In this document: positions 50,316-63,140 of the stretch, one piece after another
Layout: each line of letters begins with the position of its first letter
How positions within the stretch are numbered: position 1 is the stretch's first letter
Assembly (NCBI GenBank): GCA_905331475.1
Contig: CAJNYU010002382.1
Location: forward strand, 1 to 64,000
Origin: Rotaria socialis
Lineage: Eukaryota; Rotifera; Eurotatoria; Philodinida; Philodinidae
DNA: 64,000 nt
Reading direction: 5' to 3'
The notes under the pieces: generated by a model
Database searches by the model: none
The model's input: the letters and a program-made list of their open reading frames with translations, nothing else
What the model was told of the DNA's origin: nothing
Made by a program: the position numbers and the translations under genes

Positions 50316-53300
50316 ATGAATTTCTCTTATTTAATTCGACAAAAGTTAGTAGTTCGCCAGTTTCATACAAGTTCACCAAGACATATTCATCCGTTGATAT
50401 GGATAATTCTTAAACCAGCACTTAAAGGTGCTGCTTGGTTAACTGGCAGGTGCAGAATACAGAATCTTGATTTTTTTATGAAAATAAAAATAATCTTCAA
50501 TTCTTCTTTAAAGATCAGCAAGAAAATGGTATCGAGGACTACCAGAAGAAAAACGGTCGATTTTTTTTCAACATCTTAATCGACATAAATATAAATATGT
50601 TGCAATATTTGGAACGATTGGATCTACTTTTGGTGTATGATTTTACTTAATTGTTTAAATATTTTGCTAAATTTGTTTTGCTTTTTAATCTATTTATAGT
50701 ACCATTATTCCACTCATATTCAAATAGCGCCTATAACGGGACGAAAACGTTATATGTTGATGACGGAGGAGCAATTGAAATATTTGTGTGATTTACAAAA
50801 AGAAGAGGTTCGTTTTTCACTACCACAATTTTAAACAAACGCACAGTAGCACATTCGAATCGATTTCAATTTGTAAATGCAATATCTGTTTGTTAGAACC
50901 GAAAAGATGAGAGATACGTTTAGTAGCTGAGCTTGTTTTCTAAATGTAAATAACTTCATTTTCTTATTATGAACTTCAACATATAGTTGCATTTCAAAGA
51001 ACAAGAAATATTATGCAAGATACGAGAAAGGGATGCTAAGGTTGAATACGAAAGCAGTATGTAGTTATATTTGACTGTCTGTCTTTCTCAGAAATGTTCA
51101 AAAAGCAATTCGATGATAAGCTAATTTATTTTTCAGGAGCTTTTGTGTTCTATCTGAATATAAATTCTAAGTTTTGTCGGATTTTATTACTATTGTCTTC
51201 TGATTTCATACCGTTATTTCTGCATAGAATTAAAGGCGCGTCTGCTTTTGACGAAATGAATTAAAAAATCAAGAGCTTTAGGAGAAATCGAGCTTATTTT
51301 GCATATAAATTGTTGACAAATAGCTTGTAACAAGCTAATTATTTCTCATTCACTGTACTGTAAACAGTTTTCCCTACTCACAAGTTCGTCTACACTTAAT
51401 TTACAGGCCTCTAAAAAGTCAAATAATCATTAGAAAACCAAAAATCTGACCAACCTGTTGTAGGATGCTTGAAACGACCTACAAAATTAAGAAATATTTT
51501 GTTCAATTACCTCTTCATCTTCCTTATTAAATATGACAAAATTGATCTTTTCCATTGATGACTATACATCAAATCCACAATATGAAATTTCTTAAGTTAT
51601 TTTCTAGACACAATAGTTTCAATGCGAATGTTTATTATTTCTGATATTTTTAGCTCGCGAAGACGTATGCTAATCACATGATGCCTGAAAACAGTAAAGA
51701 AACTCAACTGGTAGCTAAAGTAGCAAAAAAAATAATTAGTGCTAATGTCGACTTACCCAATGTTCGAAGTATAAAGTGGACCATCCGAGTTCTTGTAAGC
51801 GTTTTTTTCCCAATAGAAATTATTTTGTTTATTTAATTTAACGCAAATTAAAATAGAATATTGATGACCAAAAGGGTAAGAAATTTCTATAATAGAACAA
51901 ATCAATACGTGAATGTTTTGTTTGTTTCATTGGTAGCATTCGTCTTACCGGTATGTTAGATATCAATGAATAGAAAGCAAGATTTTTCTCATTTCTTTCT
52001 AGTCTGGTGATATTTATGTTACTCGAGGAATGCTTCAGACAGTGTAAGTCTATAGTGTTTTCATTTTCCAATATATTAATTGGAATTGATTTAGAGCAAA
52101 TGAAGATCAATTAGCCATTGTTCTTGGCCATGAAATTTCGCATACGCTTCTCGATCATTCGGTGGGTTAAAAAACAAAAAAAAATTTAATAAACATACTT
52201 ATAGTGGAATTTTTCTAGGGAGAAAATTTATCTTATCTACAATTAGTTGACTTCCTTGGTACGTATATCTGTAATAGCAAAATCTTTACTTCAATTCAAA
52301 ATCTATTAACGAATTAGAAACATTGCAAGATCATTCATGAAATAAATACAAACTATTAATGTATTTTCTACTGGTGTCATTCAGAATGATACGTTTTGTT
52401 GAGACGATGTCTGTAACGAACTTTTAGTATATACATGTATCTTTCGTCAGATACAATTAAGACAAGAAAATTAGATAGACTACTAACTGGTCTATGTCAA
52501 GAGTTTGTCGATATAGATTTCATCTCTCTCAGAAATATCTCATGTGAAGTGTAATGCATCTATCAACAAGATCTTTACGTCTGTGATGAAATGTCAGACA
52601 AATATCTATTGATCGAGTGTTGTCATGTTAAGATATTATCACTTTCTGTTGCGTTTGCATTTGCAAGGAGAGTCTATCCACCTGATGAATTGCTTGTTTT
52701 AATTCAGGCTAGGTTCATCGTGTTTTTACTCGTATAAGTTTGATAAACTTAACAAAACGTTGAATTAGTGTTCTTAGAAGCTTTTTTAGTTAAAATACCG
52801 ATCAGGAAAAGTTTTTATTTGTTAATTTATGTATCCATAGGGATTTTTGCATCGCTGATTATCTGGTCTGTCTTTCCATCTGATTGGGCTTCGTATGTTA
52901 AATATTATTTTTCAAATAAGATCAACTATTTCTATGATACTTCAAAGATTTTTCGTGACTTATTTATTTGAACGATTTCTAACATTCGCAAATCGTTTAC
53001 CATATTCTCGAACTTTGGAAGAAGAAGCTGATGAAGTTGGTCTTATGCTAGCGGCAAAAGTAAACTAAATAGCTGTTTTTACAAATAGCAACACCATCAT
53101 CGTGGATTCTATTCATTTCAGGCTTGCTATGACATTCGAGAATCTGTTAGATTTTGGCAAAAAATTCATGAGCTAGAAGAAAAACAAGCAATTCCAGAAT
53201 TCTTCTCGACACATCCAGCAAGTAATAAACGTGCTGAAACTCTTAAGAGAAAAATTTCTTGGGCACTTGAAATACGTCATCAATGTAATTGTTTACCATT

Positions 53301-53459
53301 AATAGAAAATATAACTCTTGGGTTACCTAAAGTATGTCAGTCTCTATATAGTATACTTATCCATATAAAATATTCTCATAGATATTGGAACAACCGCTCG
53401 ACAAAAAAACAGGTCTTGTACATCATATCCCTGTGGTTCAAAATACTAAAAATGATTGA
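50316..53459 (+). CDS. OMA1: OMA1 mitochondrial zinc metalloprotease (M48), 14 exons, 396 aa
   Basis: Exons: 50316-50449, 50514-50634, 50700-50807, 50987-51040, 51654-51794, 51857-51875, 51937-51950, 52003-52043, 52095-52161, 52219-52258, 52841-52892, 52948-53059, 53122-53331 and 53382-53459. They give 397 codons. Features in order: an Arg-rich mitochondrial presequence (RQKLVVRQFHTSSPR), a membrane segment near residues 75-90, APITGRKR, NAFVLP-like AFVLPSGD, the catalytic HEISH at 223-227 (two His zinc ligands and Glu224), a hydrophobic segment LIIWSVFPSDW, the second-ligand region LEEEADEVG at 287-295, and FFSTHPASNKR. OMA1 is the stress-activated inner-membrane protease that cleaves OPA1 and DELE1. 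Exon 7 is only 14 bp. The donor of exon 4 is the least certain: GTTGAA keeps the frame, while a stronger GTATGT 16 bases on does not. Confidence 0.88.
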
Positions 53460-53913
53460 TAAATTCTTCAGCTACACTACTCTATGCGCACTTTTTGCAG
53501 TTCTTTCATTATATATTTTTTTAATATTTATATAAAGGCCATCCGAATGCGCCATCTATAATTTCGAAATAAATAAATTCATTTGTCCATGAAAACATCA
53601 ATCTTTTATTTTGTTTTTTATTCGCCGTTCTAATTCTAAACATATGCTAGCTTTTTCCTGGTAGCGAAAGCGCTCGATGCAATAGTCAACATTGTTTTCA
53701 GATATTTTAACATTAGGAATATTCGATTAGAAATTAGTTCAATAAATTATGATTTATGTACAGTGAAAATGAAGATAGTATTTGTTAAAACCGGCGAATC
53801 AATCCAATAGACAATTTTGATATGTAGCCGTCTAAAAAACATTAGTAAGTTCAATTATTACTATTTTAAGTTTTCTTGTTGTATAATTTGATCGATGTTT
53901 TCCAGTGATTGAA
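53460..53913. terminator. 3' region of OMA1
   Basis: AAATAAATAAA about 110 bases after the OMA1 stop provides AATAAA polyadenylation signals. The rest has no visible feature. Confidence 0.45.
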
Positions 53914-54131
53914 ATGTCAAGTCTTACACAATTTGGTGAAAGTCAAAAAGGCAAGAAACGAGCGAAGTTGTAAGTGAAGCGAAAAGCATCAACTGATAGA
54001 ATATATTTCTCTGTTATAGATTGAAAATGAATGAATTTGATGGGTCAATTCGATAGGAAGCCATTGCTGCGAACGATTATCGAGCTGTGTATTTTGATCA
54101 AGGCTCCTTGCTCGAAACATCAAATTTAAAG
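53914..54131 (+). pseudogene. Decayed gene fragment with in-frame TAG
   Basis: A frame starting MSSLTQFGESQKGKKRAK (53914-53969, after a TTTTCCAG acceptor-like site) splices in phase to 54020-54131. This second piece reads LKMNEFDGSIR, then TAG at 54054-54056, then EAIAANDYRAVYFDQGSLLE up to a GT donor. The coding character on both sides of the stop argues for a real gene with one nonsense change; a sequencing error is possible. The family is not recognised. It is on the same strand as POLDIP2 and OMA1. Confidence 0.35.
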
Positions 54132-56433
54132 GTACACATCATAATATACGTGATCTTTTCTGTTGTAATTATTATAATATGATGGAAAAAATAAATTCGA
54201 TTATCTTGTTATGTTATATTCATTTTTTCTTCTACAAAAGGAAAATAGTAATTATAATTATGAGTCTCATATATATTAGCTGCAATTATAATTGTTTCTC
54301 TTATCATGTGTAAAGGCAAAAACAAAGTTTCGTTGTTTTGATTATTTGCGCTCATTGTACAGATAAAAGTCTTTCAGGTCTGAAAATTTTATTTGAACAT
54401 ATACCTCAACATACGTAACCATCTTAGAAAAGTTTTACGAGCATGCAATCTCTCTTTTTGAAACTTGTAAGATTTTCTAAGAACATCGAGATTAATCTAG
54501 TGATAAGATTTTGTTCGTCGGATACAGAAATTCAGTTAAGCAGACATAAGTCACCAACAAATGGTTAATGATACAGGACTTCTATCTGCACAATAGACCT
54601 GGACAATCAGTGAAATACCAGGCCGAACGACGGTTATCCATTAGAATAGTTTCTTCATCATGTAATACAATAATATAGATTAGCCATTAGCCAATGTTCG
54701 ATGATAATAAATATCCGAATCTCCTTGGAAAGTGTATATTTTCATGATATTGATATCAAACAGCAGATTTATTCTGATTACTTTTCTATCATCGCTTTAA
54801 ACAATGTGTCGACAGAAGAATGGAAACTGTTGTAAAACTTCATTAATACAGTAGTCTATTCATTCAGAAAGGTTATTTCTCTGTAATAAATTCTTTTTCT
54901 ACAAATATCAATTGAATGTTTTCCTTTAGACTCTCTACTAGTGACTATCTACATGCCATTTTCAACTACTTCCAACCAGGCGATGGCTTATCTACGATTG
55001 TGATGAATCAATCTGTCGATCAACTATGAACTTCTTTAATAAATTTAGTTTATTTTTGTACAATGAAAAACGAATAAGACTAAAAAAGAAAACGAACCAC
55101 TCTATCTTTTTCTCTTTCATTCGCGTTTCTATTTGTGATAATACAATGTATCATTCCACGTAAAGTATTTATCGTTCATAGAACGATGAAATCAACCATA
55201 TAGACAAGGGAACAAACAAAAATATTCGAATATCAATTAGTTTGTTCCAAAAATCATTTAATTATTTTTATGATTTTTAATAATTATAATTTTAGACGAT
55301 ATTCTCCAGCAAAAAACAGGGTTCCATCTGGCAAAATATAGGTCAGGTAAAAGAGTATATCGGTGGTTCAATTGTTGTTCATTTAAGAGAGGGTATATAT
55401 ATATATATATATACATAATCGAGCTTATGAGTGTTTATTAATGTCTGAATTCAGTGAAGGATTGACTGTTTTAAGAGAAAATGTTAAAAGTTTTTTATTT
55501 TAATCAAAATTTGAATGATGAAAGATAATTTTTTTTGCCTGTATGGTATTACTGAGGATTTAAGTGAAATAGAGACTGATTCTTCGGAAGTTCAAAGACT
55601 ATCTTGTATTGATTTTATAGTTGCTACCATATCGCTGATATGTCTGTGTTGCTCGATTATCTGTCATATAGAATAATATGCAGCTCAAGAACGAAACCCA
55701 CCGAATATTTCAGTTTTGATAAGCAATAATTAAATCGGCTTTTCAAGTCTAATACAATATTTATGTACAACTTGAACTGTTGTTGTGACTTGTTAGATGC
55801 TCTTTCTGACTTGTAGATCGATATAGTATCAACAAAACTTCCTCAGCTATCACCGACCTCTGAAATAAACAAATCATATTGATAAATGTGCCGCTTTTCT
55901 CATATTGTCGTTCTCTATTTGCCTTTCAACTCTAGCTGAATGCTTTAGACAATGGGCTATATTGATTTCGGCTCCATAGATTTTTGGATTAGACCGAAAC
56001 TAAATTTTGAGGTAATTAATTGAATATGAGATGATTTCATTGTTTTGACTATTATGAAATTGTATTCATGAAGATTGTAATATTGAGATAAAAAAAAGAA
56101 TGTCGTAATTTTTTTTCTTCAATCTAGAGGTCTTTTGCTTAAGAAAATATCGATGCTGATCTTTTTTCTAATTTTAGTTCTAGATAGATAAATTAATTAA
56201 ACTAATGTTTGTACTTAAATTCGATTTCATAATCCTTCGTTTGTGTTTAGAAAAATATTTTCAGATCAAAATAACCAGATTTTGCTTTGTTTTGTCTCTT
56301 GCCAGTTTTTCAAACAGGAGAAAACGTTTTCTATTAATCATTTGAATATTCATTGGTTTACGTAATCATATTTGATTATTTGTTTTTCTTTAAAGATTTA
56401 ACCAATCTATTTTAAGTCTTTTTGTATGCAAAT
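54132..56433. other. Intergenic stretch
   Basis: No supported gene. It has a (TA)n tract near 55397-55415 and scattered AT-rich runs. Further exons of the decayed gene at 53914 could lie here but were not found. Confidence 0.4.
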
Positions 56434-59400
56434 ATGGCTGGAAAAGATGATTACCAAGATTTTAAAGTCGCATTAAACGATCTAAAACTGAATAGCAAAC
56501 CATTGATTAATTTTTTAACAATACTTGCAGAAGAAAAAATGCATAATGCACCACAAATTGTACGCGCTATTGAAGAACGTATAATTGAAGTTAGTAGATA
56601 ATAAAATAGAATTGATTTTTCTTTTCATAGAAATTGTTTTTTTTTTGTTTTTAGACAAAAGGTGAACATGTTCTACCTACATTATATGTACTCGATTCAA
56701 TAGTGAAAAATTTACGTTCATCAGTTTATGTTCAATTATTTGAAACTAAATTACCAGTACTTTTTTCTAATGCTTTTCATAAGGTTCGAATCGAAAAAAC
56801 AATTTTTTCTAAATGAATTTTAAATCTATTGTCCAGGTTGACGAACGTACTCGATCATCGATGTTTAAACTTCGTCAAACATGGCCACCATTTTTTACTA
56901 ATCTATCACTGTATAATCTTGATACAAGGACACATGATATCGATCCGGCATGGCCGATCACCGCTCGAGTACCTGATCCAGCTCCATTTCTACAAAATAT
57001 TCATCTTAATCCAAATTTCCTTCAAAAAGTATGTGTCATCGTAGAATTTTGACTATGTAACGTAAAGAAAATAATACACTCGTTAAGTACAGGCTATCCG
57101 AATAGTTAAGAATGCATTGTTTTCTGCCTTGAGTTTCACGTTTCAAAAATTATTTTTTTAAATTAATTAAATACCCTCAAAAAAAATTTATTACGGCAAA
57201 ATTATCCAGAAAAAATGTGGAAACTTCGGATTTCGTCCGAGAGTTATGTGTACTGCAAAAGGTGCATGGGACATATGAGTCATTCTAGAATGTCTGAACA
57301 CCAAAATCGTCATGAGAAACTAGGCAATTTGACTTCTGGATGCAGTTTTTGTGCATTTTGAGACATTTTTCAGGCGATGTTTCGTTAGAAAACTGCGATT
57401 TAGTTCAAAACTAATATCAGATTCGGAATCAGCGTTAAAAACTGATTCGATTTATATATGTTGTGGAAAATTCTGAGAAAAAATTTTCTTTTTGAAAAAT
57501 CCCTGTACTCCCCCTCAGGGATGGTCTGATCAAAAATGACAATTTTTTCGATAACAGCCATTTCTTGAAGGATCCTTCTCATCTTCGAACTTGACCTAGA
57601 TATTGATGAGACAATTCTGTGCACAAAATTTCAGCTCAATCAAATATAATTGTGAAGAGTTATAGAATAAACGGGCGGACACCCTGACCGATTCTATAGT
57701 GTACTCTTTGTTTTTGACTACACAAAAAGACACTTTACGACATAGGTAATGTTCCTTGCGAGTTCGATCATATATTTTTGTAGAAAATTCCATTGTTAAC
57801 CTATTTAGAAAACAAAGATTAATTTAAGACTATTGATTTTTCTGGCAATACTGAGCATGTAAATATATGAAAGCTTACTGAGGTACCCTCAAATGTCTTC
57901 GTTTGAACTATGCTAGGAGTAGAAAAAATCCATTTTAGCTAGAGAAAATGTAGGCATACGATGAACAATCTTCTATGAAATATGTATAGATTAAATGAAT
58001 TAGGCCTAAACGGATGCGATGATATACTTGAACAATAAAAGAAGATGACATATGTTTCAACTCAGTGTACCGAGAGAAGAGGTAACGTTCGATTGCATCT
58101 CATAATTTCTTAGCTATGATATTAATATTACCTGTTGTGTCAATCAAAATGAGCTGCTTTTAATCAGATACGATCGCAAAATGAATCGAATTTTTGCAAA
58201 ATTTCTTTAAAACAACTTTTTTCTTCTTCAATTTTTACAGAATGGAACATCTTCTATGGCTTCTACCGACCAACAACCAATAACTGATGATATATCTCAA
58301 CAAATCTTACGCTTACAACAAGAAGATCCTGATTCAAATACATTTCGTACACGAACTGTAATTCAACCTCCCATATCAATCGCACCACCGAAAATATCTG
58401 AACTTGCATCACGAGGTGATACCTATCAAATGATACCAATTGAACGAATGGAAAAAATTCGTCAAGAAACAGCACATGTACTTGATATAGGTGTTGACGG
58501 TCAACAACAATCAAAAATAAGAAAATTATCTGGGAAAAAGAAAAAAACAAATAAAAAACGTCGACCATCAGCACGTTTAAGACGCCGTGCTGCCATACTT
58601 GTGCAAGCAATTTCAAATAATGACCAAGAATTATCCTCGGAAGACGATACAGATGAAGAACCAAATCCAATGGATCATGATAATAATGATGACGATGATG
58701 ATGATGAACCATTTATTATCAAACAATCATTGGCTGCTCTCAACGGATTTAACATTAAATCAATGAATAATATTACTAACGGGAGAACTGAAAATGATGT
58801 GTAAGTTATATCCATGTGAATAATATAAAAATCTAGATGATTGTGATTTTAGCGAAGCATTATTTGGTGGTACGGATAAAGATTATCGAGCTACGGATGA
58901 TACAACGAAACAAACAACAACTAATCTTGATGCCGATAGTATATTTGAAATAAATTCAAAATGTCTTCGACTTGCTGAACAAAAATATAAATCAAAAGAA
59001 CTATCACCAGAAGAATATCAAGCAACGTTGAAATTATTACAAAATATACTTGAAAGTGAAGTTAAACGACTTATTGCGCAACAAAAGTTAGTATTTTTTT
59101 CGTTTATTAATAAAATCAAAATTCAATCAATTAATTTCGGTATAAAACTAGTTCAAGAGAACTCATGGATAGTAAGACTAGCAGGCATTTCTTCATGAAA
59201 TCGATTAGTACATAATGACTGTTTTTGTGTACTCAAAAAGTGAGTACACTCTAGAATCGGTCAGTGTGTCCGTCCAGCCGCCCGTAGGCACGGTAACTTT
59301 CGAAAGGAGAGTAAGATCGTGATGAAATTTTCCACACAGTTCAATCTCATGAATATCTCGGTCGAGTTCGAAGATAAGAAAGATCCGTCAAGAAATGGCT

Positions 59401-62352
59401 GAGTTATCGAAAAAATTGTCATTTTTGACCAGGCCATCCCTGAGGAGGAGTACAGGGATTTTTTTTCAAAAAACAAATTTTTCTCAGAATTATTCACAAC
59501 ATGTATAAATCGACTCAGTTTTTAACGCTGATTCTGAATCTGATATTAGTTTTGAACTAAATCGCAGCTTTCTAACGAAATATCGCCTGAAAAATGTCTC
59601 AAAATGCACAAAAACTGCATCCAGAAATCAAATTGCCTAGTTTCTCATGACGATTTTGGTGTTCAGACATTCTAGAATGACTCATATGTCCCATGCACTT
59701 TTTGCAGTACACATAACGCTCGGACGAAATCCGAGGTTTCCACATTTATTTTATTTGAATTCAGCTTATTCAAAAAAAATCTAATTGTAAATTCTAAGCA
59801 GATTGTTTATTGACATAATCCTATAACTTTTCAGCTAATATTAATGCATCAGTTTACTTAATTATCTTCAGAAATCAAAATTACGCAGAGCAAATATGTC
59901 GGGGATAGAACATCTGAATGAGACTTTGATCTATAAGATTAAGAATGCACTCAATACGTTTTTTTTCTATTATAACTTAATAATAATCGAACTTTACTTT
60001 CGCCTAGTGGTGCAAATCTATTAAATGAAACTAATCATCATACGCTAGTAACTCAAACAAATTCTCTCTCATCAACTGTAAACACAGCACCAACTCATCC
60101 ATTTCAACAGCAACTTCTTCAATTTGCTCAACAACATGCATTGCAAATGTCAACGCCGCAACAACAGTCTTCCTTGTCAACAACATTTTCAAATTCATCA
60201 TTTCCATTTTCAGGCTTTGGTAATGATGCATATCGCCATGTAATGCAAATTTTGGCAACAGTTGGTGCGCCATCTTCTTATACATCGAGTTACAATTTTT
60301 TACCATATATCCCACCATTACCACCTGCTCCGCCGTCGTTTACACTTGTTCAAAATGCATTTCAATCTCAAACACAACAATCATCAGATCAGCAGATATT
60401 TTCTGCTTGTCAAAGTCCACCCATGAAACGACTACATGAAGCAAGTAATAGTGGTCATAATAACCTTCTCTATCCTAATGAAGATAATAAACGACTACGC
60501 TATGATCCAGTTACTGGTCGAGCAGCACGTACACGTAATTTCGATGAAGAAAATGTAGCTCCGGTACCATCACTTATTGATGCAAATATTAATATGTTAA
60601 AAAAGTAAGAAAATTTTTCGGTGGAATACTAAGTATTTACTTATTTTCTACATAGAAAATACATCGGCATAGTTCAACAACTGTATGTTGGAAAATTTCA
60701 ATGCCGTATATGTGGTCTTCGTTTTACTGCGAAGCAAAAAAGTTATTATACACATCATCTTGATTGGCATTATCTAGAAAATAAACACGAAAAAGAATTA
60801 GGTACACAAACGGCAACATTATTACAACGAAGTCGCATTTGGTATTCATCTGTACAAGAATGGACAATATACGAGGAAAATATTGAAGAACAAATACGAA
60901 CGGGAAAATTTCTATCAACACAATTAAGACCAGTAAAAGATAATAATCATTTAGTACATGGTGAAAATATCATATCATCAAATGGTATTATTTCTTGTCC
61001 AGCAACTGGAAATGGCGATGGTGATGATGATGTAAGTTGTTGTTGTTTTTTTTATTATAATTTTATTGAAAAGGAAAGAGACATGCGATTTATTTCTGTT
61101 TAGCGTTGTTACGTATGTTATGATCCATTTGAGAACTTTTTTGATGACAACCGTGAAGAATGGCATTTGAAAGATGCTATTCGCATTGATGGAAAAACTT
61201 ATCATCCAATTTGTTATCAAGATGTTAGACATGAGGTAAGAGAGTTTTATTTCCAAAATCGATCTAGTTGATCGTAAAAATCAGATTATTCGATACGAGT
61301 TTAAAAACAACTGAAGATTTTGCGGAGGTTCTCAAACCTCGAAATTGCTTTAAAAGTCGATACACTGTTTAATCGCATACATTCTAAAATAAAACATAGT
61401 GTGTGATAGTAGTCTTTGTGGATCGTTTTATGATAAATATGACTAGTGCGAGTATGATTTAAGACAAGTTACCTATTCGTCAATTTTTTAACCCATTCAT
61501 GTCCTATGCCATCGTGCTGTGCACTATATTCTCATAACAAGCCACATTGCTAAGTACTATAGTGTAATAGATATTTGTCGGCATCAAATTTTCTATGAAG
61601 ATTTATTCAACGAATCTCGAATCAGATTGAAATTGTGTTCAGTCAAACGAACGATTTTTTTTCTGTTGAATTATTTTCAACTCGCTTTAGCTATAGTTAA
61701 CTTTCAATATCGTAAACCGTATCTCCTTACTATTTCCTATTTTCCGCGACCTATTCGTGTCATCGGGATAGACTTGTCATTTTACTTAACCCACATCATG
61801 GTAACCTTTCATCAACTTAAAATTTCTCTCTTGTGATATTACAATAAATCTACAGCAAGCGTATTGAGTACCAATAAAAAGTCTATACTGTTTCATCAAA
61901 CGAACTGTTTTACTTTGTTTTAATAGACGACCAGTGAGCAAGTACCGACAACTGATTTATGTTCTGATGGTAATACACCGTCGTCCTCAAAACTCGATAT
62001 GGACGGAAATAGTAATCTCTCATGTGATACACAAACGAATGAACCTGGAACAACGATAAAAACTAATAATGACGAGAATGAAATTGAAGCTTCATCGTCA
62101 CTGGATGATTCAGTAGAGCCAAATTCGACTGCGTCTATGTCACTTTTTGGTCTTGTTAAAACAATATTTGTAAAGAAAGAAGATATTAAACCGGTTGAAA
62201 ATATTGAACAAATACCAAAGGACGAACAAGAAGAATCAATAAAGACAGAAGCTGTTTCCGAAGAAATTCCATACTTAACTGTCAGACAAGAACCTGAGTC
62301 TGAAACTCAAATTAATAAGAATTCAGAAGAAATAAGAACGATATTGAATTAA
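56434..62352 (+). CDS. PCF11: PCF11 pre-mRNA cleavage factor subunit, nine exons, 933 aa
   Basis: Exons 56434-56589, 56655-56783, 56837-57028, 58241-58800, 58853-59086, 60008-60604, 60656-61031, 61104-61235 and 61927-62352 join to 934 codons. Residues 1 to about 140 are the CTD-interacting domain (DYQDFKVALNDLKLNSKPLI, then APQIVRAIEERI, VLPTLYVLDSIVKN, FKLRQTWPP), which binds the phosphorylated tail of RNA polymerase II. The middle has a Lys-rich patch, an Asp-rich run and Gln/Pro-rich parts. Two zinc fingers follow: CRIC at 639-642 with THHLDWHY, and CYVC at 750-753 with YHPIC. These flank the usual Clp1-binding region. PCF11 is a core subunit of cleavage factor II in 3'-end formation and termination. 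Introns 3 and 5 are long (1.2 and 0.9 kb) and carry opposite copies of one repeat. Confidence 0.92.
57215..57710 (-). repeat. 500-bp dispersed repeat in PCF11 intron 3, reverse copy
   Basis: Its reverse complement matches 59227-59745 nearly throughout, for example GCATCCAGAAGTCAAATTGC against GCATCCAGAAATCAAATTGC, and CCCTGAGG-GGAGTACAGGGA in both. Both copies contain the self-complementary CCCTGTACTCC...TCAGGG core. By eye identity is roughly 85-90%. Confidence 0.8.
59227..59745 (+). repeat. 500-bp dispersed repeat in PCF11 intron 5, forward copy
   Basis: It starts GTGTACTCAAAAAGTGAGTACAC, itself a hairpin, and ends near TCCGAGGTTTCCACAT. A partial third copy is at 18928. No coding frame persists through the copies, so it is probably a non-autonomous element. 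Confidence 0.8.
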
Positions 62353-62705
62353 TATATTTTTTGCTCTTCTTTCTTTTTGTTTCTCATTTGATTTCTATGA
62401 ATTTATTTGTGTGTATCAGTGTGTTTGTTTGTTTATTCTTGTGCTCTCTTCTTTTTGTTCTTTTAATTGTGCGTATGTATAAATACGTACTAAAGATGCA
62501 AGCAAGAAAAATATATGTAAACCAAATCATATCCTATTCAATCATATTCCGACAATTTAAACGATCGAAAGAAACTATTTCAATAACGATGAAAGAATTG
62601 ATGTTATCTATGAACTACACATGAATCGAATTAATTGTTTTTGGTGCCTCTGGTGGAGTTTAGAAAAATTGATGTAAAATATTATAATTAAACATCATAT
62701 TTTGA

Positions 62706-62752
62706 AAGTGTGGGTGTTTCGATGAACATCTTCTTCTCATCCACACACCCTT
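62706..62752. repeat. TGTGGG palindrome, short copy
   Basis: AAGTGTGGGTGT on the left and CCACACACCCTT on the right, with a 20-base loop. It is about 350 bp past the PCF11 stop. Confidence 0.6.
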
Positions 62753-63058
62753 GTTATCAGATGCATTCACCTGGGCATTCTCTTTCTTCGAAACATTTAT
62801 TTTTGTTAGAAGAATCATTTACGTAATGCTTTCAACAGACCTCGCCTTAGTGGACGACTCCCATAAAAAACGAAGAGTTCTTACTGAGAAGGTTCATTTA
62901 TATGAGATTTATTACTCGAAAAGAATCTATCTTGCAAAATAATCAATAATCATTTCATTTAAATAATCCCAGGTCAATGACTCCTGAGGGCGGATACCAT
63001 AGGAACCGACTGAAAAGATGCAGAAAAGTCACCGTATCTGCTCGGAAAGCCCGGCAAA

Positions 63059-63140
63059 GTGGAAGCAGTATTCCGGTCGATTTCCAGGCGGAAAGCACAG
63101 GAAAAAAATCCGGTAATTTCCGGCCTGAATACTGCTTTCA
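63059..63140. repeat. GC-rich hairpin element
   Basis: GTGGAAGCAGTATTCCGG at 63059-63076 pairs with CCGGCCTGAATACTGCTTTC ending at 63139. The surrounding 62975-63215 is far GC-richer than the neighbourhood and shares motifs such as GAAACGACCGG (in reverse) with the 26.2-kb segment. Confidence 0.55.

Noticed and set aside
51041..51056. OMA1 exon 4 ending at the stronger GTATGT donor (51057)
   Set aside because: It leaves one extra base and brings a stop at once in exon 5. The GTTGAA donor at 51041 keeps the frame and the alignment.
58263..58712. 149-codon minus-strand frame opposite PCF11 exon 4
   Set aside because: It is a shadow of the real exon. Its His/Val/Leu runs are the complement of the Asp- and Gln-rich coding strand.
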